Assembly: GCA_026392265.1 (NCBI GenBank)
Contig: JAPLCL010000148.1
Location: forward strand, 1-5,252
Length of the DNA stretch: 5,252 nt
Reading direction: 5' to 3'
Source of the DNA: Actinomycetota bacterium
Lineage (GTDB): Bacteria > Actinomycetota > Thermoleophilia > UBA2241
The stretch's first letter is position 1. Each line of letters opens with the position of its first letter. Of this stretch, positions 1 to 5,252 are shown piece by piece. Made by a program: the position numbers and the translations under genes. Under the pieces are notes generated by a model. The model saw nothing but the letters and a program-made list of their open reading frames with translations. It was not told where the DNA came from and searched no databases.

Positions 1-4
1 TCAT
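1..4 (-). CDS. Start of an unidentified downstream gene (first codon only)
   Basis: An ATG at 4-2 on the minus strand follows an excellent Shine-Dalgarno (GGAGGAG at 14-8, five bases between GGAGG plus AG and the start region) and continues off the left edge, with the second codon beginning with A. It lies 51 bases after the rsmB stop in the same direction, so it is probably the next gene of the cluster. Nothing of the protein can be read. In other bacteria rlmN, a PP2C phosphatase/Ser-Thr kinase pair or rpe commonly follow rsmB, but the sequence does not say which, if any, is here. Confidence 0.6.
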
Positions 5-7
5 GAT

Positions 8-14
8 CTCCTCC
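8..14 (-). promoter_or_regulatory. Strong ribosome binding site for the gene starting at 4
   Basis: The minus strand reads GGAGGAG followed by ATC and then ATG, close to a full match to the anti-Shine-Dalgarno consensus at good spacing. It is the strongest ribosome binding site in the window. The upstream genes fmt and rsmB instead start on GTG inside 4-base overlaps, so this next gene appears to start translation more independently. Confidence 0.75.
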
Positions 15-26
15 GTGAGGCGTGAT

Positions 27-50
27 CGGCGCGGCTCGCGAGCCGCGCCG
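27..50. repeat. Perfect 24-bp palindrome / GC-rich hairpin after rsmB
   Basis: Every base from 27 to 50 pairs with its mirror position, so the element reads the same on both strands. As RNA it folds into a ten-base-pair, almost all G-C stem (arm CGGCGCGGCT) capped by a CGCG loop. On the minus strand TGA precedes it and TCA follows after one unpaired A, which could add three more pairs beyond a bulge. It sits 5 bases after the rsmB stop and 12 bases before the next gene's Shine-Dalgarno. No T-run follows on either strand, so it is not a canonical intrinsic terminator. It could be a U-less terminator, an RNA stability or processing hairpin, or a dyad bound by a protein. The structure is seen directly; its role is not. 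Confidence 0.7.
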
Positions 51-55
51 TCATT

Positions 56-1441
56 CTACCCTTCCGCTCCCGCGATGCGACGCAGCCGGGCGACGAAAAA
101 GCCGCTGGCGCCCCGCTCCGGCGGCAGCACCAGCAGATAGCCGCCGGCCGCCGGATGCCCCATGCCAGGCCAGGCGGCGCCGAGATCGTCCGCCTGCCAG
201 CCGCCCTCGGCAAGCAGGGTCTCTACGACTCCCAGGGTCTCGGCCTGCGGCAGCGTGCAGACGGCATACGTGAGGACTCCGCTCGGCCGCACGCAGCGCG
301 CGGCACGGCGGATGAGGCGGCGCTGGAGTTGCGCGAGGCGGGCGATGTCCGCCTCGCGGCGCCGCCAGCGCAGGTCGGCGCGAGAGGCCAGCGTGCCGAG
401 GCCGCTGCAGGGCGCGTCGAGCAGCACGGCGTCGAAGGCGCCGTCGAAGGCGGCAGGCAGTTCGAGGACGTCACTCTGCACGATCTCGACGCCGTGCACG
501 CCGAGTCGGTCCAGATTCTGGCGCATCACCTCGAGACGCAGCTCGTCGCTGTCGACCGCGGTGATCCGTGCGCCGGGCGCCGCCGCCGCGAGCTGTGCCG
601 TCTTGGTGCCCGGCGCGGCGCACAGGTCGAGGATGGTGGCGCCCGGTCCGACGCCGGCGGCGGCCACCACTCCGGCGACCTGAGAGCCCTGCGACTGCGG
701 CGTCACGAGCCCGTCACGGAACGGCGCCGAGCGCTCGAGCGCGGGGCCGTCGTAGACGAGCGCCGCGGGCAGCCCCGGTACGCCTGTCGTGGCCAAGCCG
801 GCGGCGGCCAGCGCCGCACGCGCCGCCGGCACATCGGCCTTGAGCGTGTTGACCCGCAGGCAGCGTTCGGGGGCCCCGTCGGCGGCCACAAGAAACCGCT
901 CCGCGGCGTCGTCGCCGAGCTCGCGGCGCAGCAGCTTCACCAGCCACACGGGGGACGAATGGCGCACCGCCCAGGCGCGCGCGCCCTCGCCGTCGGACAG
1001 CGTCGCGAAGCTCTCGCGCCCGTCTTCGGCGACGTTACGGAGCACCGCGTTCACGAACCCCTGCGTACGCTTTCCCTTGCGGGCGGTCAGTGCCACGGCG
1101 TCGTCGACAACGGCGTAGGCGGGCACGCGGTCGAGGAAGAGGAGCTGAAACGCCGCCAGGCGCAGTGCGTCGAGCACTTCGGCGTCGGTATCGGCCAGCG
1201 GCGCCTTGGTGAAAGCGCCGAGGACGGCGTCGAGCGAGCCACGACGCTTGACCGTCCCGACGACGAGCTCGTTGGCGAGCGCGCGGTCACGCTCGCTCAG
1301 TCTCTCGAGCTCGGGAAATGCGGCCAGGGAGTCGTCGAAACGGCCGCCGCCGGAGCGCACGCGCCGGAGCGCGTGCCACGCGGCGGCGCGCGCCGGGCTG
1401 ACCGAACCGTCGGGCCGGCCGCTGCCGGGCGTGGCCGTCAC
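56..1441 (-). CDS. rsmB: 16S rRNA (cytosine-967-C5)-methyltransferase RsmB
   Basis: RsmB (Sun/Fmu) uses S-adenosylmethionine to make m5C967 in 16S rRNA. The 461-residue protein has the family layout. An N-terminal NusB-like helical RNA-binding domain spans about residues 14-140, with the family stretch FVNAVLRNV at 129-137. A Rossmann methyltransferase domain follows. Its SAM loop LDLCAAPGTKT is at 271-281 (nt 599-631), the acidic SAM-ribose region AVDSDE at 295-300, motif IV DAPCSGLGT at 342-350 with Cys345, and motif VI YAVCTL with Cys395, the expected catalytic Cys (nt 257-259). It ends in the usual GFFVARL. Length is slightly above the E. coli enzyme (about 429) because of a Pro/Gly-rich first 13 residues. 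The GTG start overlaps the fmt stop as GTGA (1438-1441) and has only a weak ribosome binding site, which suggests coupling to fmt. A start at the GTG-like Val14 cannot be excluded, but the overlap favours 1441. Confidence 0.95.
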   Translation of the reverse strand: MTATPGSGRPDGSVSPARAAAWHALRRVRSGGGRFDDSLAAFPELERLSERDRALANELVVGTVKRRGSLDAVLGAFTKAPLADTDAEVLDALRLAAFQLLFLDRVPAYAVVDDAVALTARKGKRTQGFVNAVLRNVAEDGRESFATLSDGEGARAWAVRHSSPVWLVKLLRRELGDDAAERFLVAADGAPERCLRVNTLKADVPAARAALAAAGLATTGVPGLPAALVYDGPALERSAPFRDGLVTPQSQGSQVAGVVAAAGVGPGATILDLCAAPGTKTAQLAAAAPGARITAVDSDELRLEVMRQNLDRLGVHGVEIVQSDVLELPAAFDGAFDAVLLDAPCSGLGTLASRADLRWRRREADIARLAQLQRRLIRRAARCVRPSGVLTYAVCTLPQAETLGVVETLLAEGGWQADDLGAAWPGMGHPAAGGYLLVLPPERGASGFFVARLRRIAGAEG

Positions 1442-2340
1442 GGCGCCGCCAGAGCGCGGCCGGCGCCACGCAGAAACTCGCCGGCCGTCATGCGGCTGCG
1501 GCCCTCTTGCTGCAGCTCCAGCACGTCCACCCAGCCGTCGCCGGCCGGCAGAGCCAGGCGCTCCCCGCTCGCGGCCGGGAGCGGCCCGCTGCCGGCCGCC
1601 GCCCGCCAGAGGAGCGTGCGCTTGCCGAGGAGGTCCGTCACGGCGCCGATGTGCGGCGCCAAGGCGCGAACCTGAGCGACGATCGTCTTCGCCGGGCGCG
1701 TCCAGTCGATGAGTCTGTCCTGCGCCGTGACCTTGGCCGCGTAGCTCGGCACGCCCTCCTGCTGGCGCCAGCGCAGCGTGCCGGCGGCCATGCCGTCGAG
1801 CGTGGCCAGCACGCCGTCGACGGCGGCCGGCGCCAGCAGCTCGTAGGCTCGCCCGGCGTCGGCATCGGCGGGCACGTGCACGAGGCGCGCGTCGCCCACG
1901 GGTCCCTCGTCCACGCCGGCGGTCATCTTGAGGATGGTGACGCCCAGCTCGGTCTCCCCCGCCATCAGCGCCCGCTCCACGGGCGCGGCGCCGCGCCAGC
2001 GCGGCACGAGTGAAGGGTGCACGACCACGATGGGAAGAGCGTCAAGCAGGCTCTGCCCGACGATCTGCCCGTAGGCACAGACCACAAAGACCTCCGGCCC
2101 GAGCGCGAGGAGCTCAGCCACGGACTCGGGCGCGGATACGTTCTGCGGCTGCAGCACCGGCAGCCCGCGTTGGCGCGCGGCGAGCTTGATCGCCGGAGGC
2201 TGCGGCGTGCCGTGGCGCCCGCGCGGCCGGTCGGGGTTGGTGACGACGGCGACAGGGGCCGCGTCCGCGGCCATGAGCCCCGCGAGCACGAGCGCGGCGA
2301 ACGGCGCGGTGCCCGCGAAGGCGAACCGCAGGCGGCTCAC
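1438..2340 (-). CDS. fmt: Methionyl-tRNA formyltransferase Fmt, with a substituted catalytic Asn
   Basis: Fmt transfers a formyl group from 10-formyl-tetrahydrofolate to initiator Met-tRNA. The 300-residue length is normal (about 310). The N-terminal formyltransferase Rossmann domain begins with FAGTAPFA (7-14). The tRNA-contacting loop NPDRPRGRHG at 35-44 keeps the Arg matching the tRNA-recognition Arg of E. coli Fmt, but lacks the following lysines. AYGQI is at 89-93. The signature HPSLVPRWRGAAP is at 108-120, and VDEGP at 143-147 contains the catalytic Asp144. The C-terminal OB-like domain shows IDWTRPA (211-217), APHIGA (228-233), GKRTLLW (239-245) and MTAGEFLRG (284-292). Oddity: the family's N-x-H motif reads V-V-H, so Val106 replaces the catalytic Asn while His108 and Asp144 remain. 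The GTG start lies inside a GTGA overlap with the def stop. The stop overlaps rsmB in the same way. The family call is firm; full activity is not assured. Confidence 0.95.
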   Translation of the reverse strand: MSRLRFAFAGTAPFAALVLAGLMAADAAPVAVVTNPDRPRGRHGTPQPPAIKLAARQRGLPVLQPQNVSAPESVAELLALGPEVFVVCAYGQIVGQSLLDALPIVVVHPSLVPRWRGAAPVERALMAGETELGVTILKMTAGVDEGPVGDARLVHVPADADAGRAYELLAPAAVDGVLATLDGMAAGTLRWRQQEGVPSYAAKVTAQDRLIDWTRPAKTIVAQVRALAPHIGAVTDLLGKRTLLWRAAAGSGPLPAASGERLALPAGDGWVDVLELQQEGRSRMTAGEFLRGAGRALAAP

Positions 2341-2915
2341 AGACCTCCGCCGACCGCGCCGTGCAGGCCGGCGCCCTCACGGACGCGCAGCTCACGCAGG
2401 GCGGCGGCGCGGGCGCTGCGCGACGTACGGTCGACGATGAGCACGCCCTCGAGGTGGTCGTATTCGTGCTGGATGACGCGCGCCTCGAGGCCCTCGGCGT
2501 GGAACTCGAGGGGCTCGCCGTCGGCGTCGACGGCCCGCACCCGCAGGCTCACGGGCCGGCTCACCGGCATGGTCACGCCGGGCACGCTCAAGCACCCTTC
2601 GTCGCTCTCTTCGATCTCCGCGGAGAACTCGTCGAGCAGTGGGTTGACCAGGACCTTGGGATCGTCGTCCACGTTGTACACCAACATGCGCTGCAGGACG
2701 CCTATCTGCGGCGCCGCCAGACCGACTCCGGGGGCGTCGTGCATGATACGGATCATGCGCTTGGCGAGCTTGCGCAGACCGCGGTCAAACACGGTCACCT
2801 CGAGGGCGTGTTCGCGCAGCACCGGATCGCCGATGACGCGGATGTCCCTGCGCGCCTCCCGCTCTCGTCGGCCAAGATCGACTTGTTCGCGATCGCTCTG
2901 CTTCGTCTCTATCAT
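2337..2915 (-). CDS. def: Peptide deformylase Def
   Basis: Def is a cytoplasmic metalloenzyme (normally Fe2+) that removes the N-formyl group from nascent polypeptides. All three family motifs are present in the 192-residue product: GVGLAAPQ at 63-70 (Gln70), EGCLS at 106-110 (Cys108, metal ligand) and HEYDH at 150-154 (His150 and His154 metal ligands, Glu151 catalytic). The enzyme should be active. The recognisable fold begins with IRVIGDPVLR at 25-34, so the first 24 residues are an extra, strongly charged extension. Its codons are AT-richer than the rest, including the rare ATA at position 2. No GTG, TTG or CTG in this stretch offers a better start, so ATG at 2915-2913 is kept. The start lies 25 bases after the priA stop, with GAGG at 2931-2928 (12-base spacer, long) and AGG at 2921-2919. 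The stop overlaps fmt as GTGA, pairing the two enzymes of the formylation cycle. Confidence 0.96.
   Translation of the reverse strand: MIETKQSDREQVDLGRREREARRDIRVIGDPVLREHALEVTVFDRGLRKLAKRMIRIMHDAPGVGLAAPQIGVLQRMLVYNVDDDPKVLVNPLLDEFSAEIEESDEGCLSVPGVTMPVSRPVSLRVRAVDADGEPLEFHAEGLEARVIQHEYDHLEGVLIVDRTSRSARAAALRELRVREGAGLHGAVGGGL
2344..2348 (-). promoter_or_regulatory. Ribosome binding site for fmt inside the end of def
   Basis: GGAGG on the minus strand lies only three bases (TCT) before the fmt GTG at 2340-2338. It falls within the last def codons, which encode the terminal Gly-Gly-Leu. The spacing is shorter than ideal, but together with the GTGA overlap it supports this start and translation by the same or re-initiating ribosomes from def. 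Confidence 0.55.
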
Positions 2916-2940
2916 GTGCCTATGGTACCTCAGCTCGCGG
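2916..2940 (-). promoter_or_regulatory. priA-def intergenic leader with a weak ribosome binding site
   Basis: This 25-base gap carries GAGG at 2931-2928, twelve bases from the def ATG, and a shorter AGG at 2921-2919, three bases from it. Neither is at ideal spacing. A GGTACC palindrome sits at 2924-2929. No convincing -35/-10 pair or terminator is visible, so read-through from priA is the simplest view. Confidence 0.35.
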
Positions 2941-5252
2941 TCACAGCCACTGCGGGTCCACGTCGGGGACCAGCCTCACGCCTCGCGCGGCGAACCTGTC
3001 GCGGTTAGCCTGGAGCCACGCTCTCAGTGTATCCAGAGTTTGCCCTATTTCGGCAGTCTTAACCACCACCCGGCAGGCGTGACGGCCGCGCTCGCGCCAC
3101 AACGGGCCGGGGCCGAGGACGATCTCGCCGTGACTCAGCCGTGCCGTGAGCCTCTCGGCGGTGAAACGCCCGGCGATAGCGACCTTCTGCTGCGACGTCC
3201 CGGAGAGTTCGAGGCCGACCAGGGTCCCGGCCGGGGGGTAGCCGAGGTCGCGGCGCCGCTCCATCTCCTCGGCGTAGAACCGCTCCTCTTCGCCGCTCGC
3301 GGCCATCGCGATGGGCCTCGCCCCGGGGCTCAGAGTCTGCACGATCACGCGCCCCGGACGCTCGCCGCGACCGCTACGCCCGCCCACCTGGATCAGCATC
3401 GCGAAGGTACGCTCCTCGGCGCGAAAGTCGGGAAAGTGCAGCGTGAGGTCGGCATTGACCACCCCCACGAGCGTGACGTCGGGAAAGTGGTGCCCCTTGG
3501 CGATCATCTGGGTGCCGACGAGCACTTTGGGCCCCGGCTGCGCGAAGCGCTCCAGCACCGCGCGCAGCCGCCCGTACGAAGACGCCACGTCGGAGTCGAG
3601 GCGCAGTAGTTCCACGCCGGGCAGCAGGCCGACGACCTCGCGCTCGAGGCGCTCGGTGCCGAACCCGTAGCGCACGAGCTCGGCGCTGCCGCAGGACGGG
3701 CACGTGCCGGGCGCCGCCTCGTCGTGCCCGCAAGTGCGGCAGCGCAGGCTGTGGCCTCCGAACAGCGTCAAGGTGACGTCGCAGTGCGGGCACATCCAGG
3801 TGAAGCCGCAGTGGTCGCAGACCAGGTACGAGGCAAAGCCGCGCCGGTTGAGGAAGAGGATGGCCTTCTCGCCGGCGTCCACGGTCGCCGTGAGCGCCTG
3901 CGCCAACGGGCCGGAGAAGATCCCGTGGTGGTCGCGCATATCCACGATCTCCAGGGCCGGCGGCTGCGAGCCGTCCACGCGCAGGCGCAGGTCCACGTGC
4001 AGAGGCACGCGGGCATAGCTCTCGACGCTCGGCGTGGCCGAGCCCAGGACGACCACCGCGCCGCTCCGTGCGGCTCGCCAGCGAGCCACCGTGCGGGCGT
4101 CGTAGGCGGGCTCGGCGTCCTGCTTGTACGAGGTGTCGTGCTCTTCGTCGACGACGATGAGCCCCAGTTCGCGCAACGGTGCGAACACCGCCGACCGCGC
4201 CCCGACGACGATACGCACCTCGCCGCGGGCGACGGAGCGATAGGCGAGCAGCCGTTCGCGCGCCGTGAGACCCGAGTGCAATACCGCGACCTCGTGGCCG
4301 GCGAAGCGCGCGCGCACGCGGTCCACGGTCTGCCCGGTGAGCCCGATCTCGGGTACCAGGAGCAGCACCGAGCGGCCGCCCTCCAGAGCGGCCTGGGCGG
4401 CCTGCAGGTACACCTCGGTCTTACCGCTCCCGGTGACCCCGTGCACGAGCACTTCGTCGCCGGGGCGCGCCTCGCAGAGGATTGCGTGCAGTGCGTGGCG
4501 TTGCTCGGGCAGCAGGTCGGGCGCGTCGCCCAGTCTGGCGCACGCCTGGAGGCGGGCGGCCTGGGCGAGGACGGGCGGCGGGGCCGCAGACTCCGCGCCG
4601 CCGCCCGACGACGCCTCTGCCCCGCCGTCCGGCCGGTCGCTCTGCTCGCCGGCGAACGCGGCCTCTACGAGCGCGCCGGCCTCGAGAAGTTTCCTCAGTG
4701 CCGGCAGCGAAAGGCCTGTGGTCGCGCGCAGCGAGCGCTCGTCGAAGACCCCGGCTTGCTCGACGAGCTCCAGGGCGGCGCGTTGCCGCGGGCCGAGGCG
4801 CGGCGGCGTCCCGCTGCCGCGCCTGAGCGCGCGGCTGGCGCGTGTCGCCCCTGCCACGTGGACGCGATAGGCGATGCGCACCCAGCCCTTGCGCCGGTAA
4901 CGCTCGCCGAGCTTCGTCAGCGGGCCCGCCGGCAGCTTGAGGCCGACGACCTCGTCGAGGCCTTCCTCGCCGGCCTCACGAGCGGCCAGCCCACCCGCCG
5001 TGAGCTCGTACTGGCGCACGACCTTGAGCGCGCCGGTCGGTGGGCACACAAGAGAGAGCGCGGCCGAGAACGAGGTGAGGTAGTAGCTCTCGACCTCGCG
5101 GGCGAGATCGAGCAGCTCGGCGGGGATCGCCGGCACGTCCAGGAGGTCGCGCACCGGCAGCACGCGGCCCTCGTGCGCGGTCGTGGGGCGCAGCTCCAGG
5201 ACTACGCCGATGACAGTCTGGGCGCCCAGCTGCACGGCGACGAGCGCCCCCG
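2941..5252 (-). CDS. priA: Replication restart DNA helicase PriA (5' end beyond window)
   Basis: PriA recognises abandoned replication forks, unwinds DNA 3' to 5' and starts DnaB reloading. The frame is open to the right edge, where codons upstream of the GTG at 5235 read GALVAV, matching the 3'-DNA-binding domain, so about 30 residues are missing. Numbering from that GTG, the visible parts are: end of the 3'-binding domain (to about 67), winged-helix region (to about 190), a Gly/Ser/Ala/Pro linker (196-221), helicase lobe 1 with Walker A GVTGSGKT (266-273, nt 4417-4440), DEEH (363-366), the aromatic loop DTSYKQ (367-372) and LGSATPS (397-403). Lobe 2 follows with GTQMIAKG (574-581) and QVGGRSGRG (616-624). 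All eight zinc-binding Cys are present (473, 476, 482, 485, 499, 502, 512, 515; nt 3691-3819). The C-terminal domain ends DVDPQWL. The intact ATPase differs from the degenerate PriA of Streptomyces and Mycobacterium. Confidence 0.97.
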   Translation of the reverse strand, partial: GALVAVQLGAQTVIGVVLELRPTTAHEGRVLPVRDLLDVPAIPAELLDLAREVESYYLTSFSAALSLVCPPTGALKVVRQYELTAGGLAAREAGEEGLDEVVGLKLPAGPLTKLGERYRRKGWVRIAYRVHVAGATRASRALRRGSGTPPRLGPRQRAALELVEQAGVFDERSLRATTGLSLPALRKLLEAGALVEAAFAGEQSDRPDGGAEASSGGGAESAAPPPVLAQAARLQACARLGDAPDLLPEQRHALHAILCEARPGDEVLVHGVTGSGKTEVYLQAAQAALEGGRSVLLLVPEIGLTGQTVDRVRARFAGHEVAVLHSGLTARERLLAYRSVARGEVRIVVGARSAVFAPLRELGLIVVDEEHDTSYKQDAEPAYDARTVARWRAARSGAVVVLGSATPSVESYARVPLHVDLRLRVDGSQPPALEIVDMRDHHGIFSGPLAQALTATVDAGEKAILFLNRRGFASYLVCDHCGFTWMCPHCDVTLTLFGGHSLRCRTCGHDEAAPGTCPSCGSAELVRYGFGTERLEREVVGLLPGVELLRLDSDVASSYGRLRAVLERFAQPGPKVLVGTQMIAKGHHFPDVTLVGVVNADLTLHFPDFRAEERTFAMLIQVGGRSGRGERPGRVIVQTLSPGARPIAMAASGEEERFYAEEMERRRDLGYPPAGTLVGLELSGTSQQKVAIAGRFTAERLTARLSHGEIVLGPGPLWRERGRHACRVVVKTAEIGQTLDTLRAWLQANRDRFAARGVRLVPDVDPQWL

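Larger units (their letters stand above)
1..54 (-). other. Possible 17-codon linker ORF spanning the rsmB-next gene spacer
   Basis: Immediately after the rsmB stop (TAG at 58-56) and one further base, an ATG at 54-52 opens a frame encoding MTARLASRADHASRRRS. It closes with TGA at 3-1, overlapping the next gene's ATG as ATGA. A purine-rich GGAAGGG precedes it, ending four bases before the ATG and running into the rsmB stop. The frame covers the whole palindrome, so ribosomes translating it would melt the hairpin. The peptide is Arg-rich (5 of 17) and resembles no family I know. Short open frames arise readily at this GC content, so this is a candidate only. Confidence 0.2.

Noticed and set aside
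27..50. Calling the palindrome a Rho-independent terminator
   Set aside because: There is no T-rich tract after the stem on either strand, and the next gene's ribosome binding site follows within 12 bases. It was kept only as a palindrome or hairpin of unknown role.
155..1675. 506-codon plus-strand open frame opposite rsmB and fmt
   Set aside because: Its translation is Arg/Gly/Ala-rich with no recognisable domain, and it lies antisense to two well-supported genes. At this GC content stops are rare in antisense frames, so it is a shadow.
2361..3008. 215-codon plus-strand frame opposite def
   Set aside because: It is the reverse complement of the def coding codons and matches no protein family I recognise. 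Def on the other strand has all three catalytic motifs.
3010..3075. Locally AT-richer patch in the 3' part of priA, considered as an internal promoter for def-fmt-rsmB
   Set aside because: A TACACT hexamer on the minus strand resembles a -10 box, but nothing close to TTGACA lies 16-19 bases upstream, and the stretch encodes normal C-terminal PriA residues.
2017..3609. 530-codon plus-strand open frame opposite fmt, def and priA
   Set aside because: It crosses three confidently identified genes in antisense, has low-complexity Arg/Ser-rich composition, and lacks any family motif. It is a high-GC artefact.
5233..5235. GTG at 5235 as the true priA start
   Set aside because: In-frame codons upstream to the window edge read GALVAV and fit the PriA 3'-DNA-binding domain, so the gene continues beyond the window and this GTG is internal.

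Overview
This window is a single-direction block of housekeeping genes on the minus strand of a very GC-rich bacterial chromosome. In transcription order (right to left) it holds priA (replication restart helicase, cut by the right edge), def (peptide deformylase), fmt (methionyl-tRNA formyltransferase), rsmB (16S rRNA m5C967 methyltransferase) and the start codon of a further gene at the left edge. The order priA-def-fmt-rsmB is a classic conserved bacterial cluster. The high GC content, the GTG starts, and the Fmt wording (no 'CIN' ahead of the catalytic His, and an 'APHIGA' stretch in the C-terminal domain) suggest a deep-branching actinobacterial lineage such as Thermoleophilia. That placement comes from memory of family patterns and is an inference. 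PriA keeps all its helicase motifs, which argues against the classical Actinomycetia (Streptomyces, Mycobacterium), whose PriA is degenerate.

Layout: priA occupies 2941-5252. A 25-base gap containing a modest Shine-Dalgarno leads to def (2337-2915). def overlaps fmt by GTGA (2337-2340), and fmt overlaps rsmB by another GTGA (1438-1441), so these three are probably translationally coupled. After the rsmB stop comes a 51-base spacer. It holds a perfect 24-bp palindrome (27-50) and a strong GGAGGAG ribosome binding site ahead of an ATG at 4-2, the start of an unseen gene. There is no gene-free stretch over 300 bases. Long plus-strand open frames are high-GC shadows of these genes.

Functionally, Fmt formylates initiator Met-tRNA and Def removes the formyl group from nascent proteins, so the two form one cycle. 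RsmB modifies the small-subunit rRNA near the P site. PriA restarts stalled replication forks and is joined to the cluster by conserved synteny rather than by pathway.

I see no mobile element, CRISPR array, tRNA/rRNA, defence system or other undescribed system here. The most noteworthy signal is in Fmt: the catalytic Asn of the N-x-H...D triad is Val (codon GTC at 2023-2025), while His and Asp are kept. The second is the palindromic spacer after rsmB, which is also spanned end to end by a 17-codon frame that could link translation of rsmB to the next gene.
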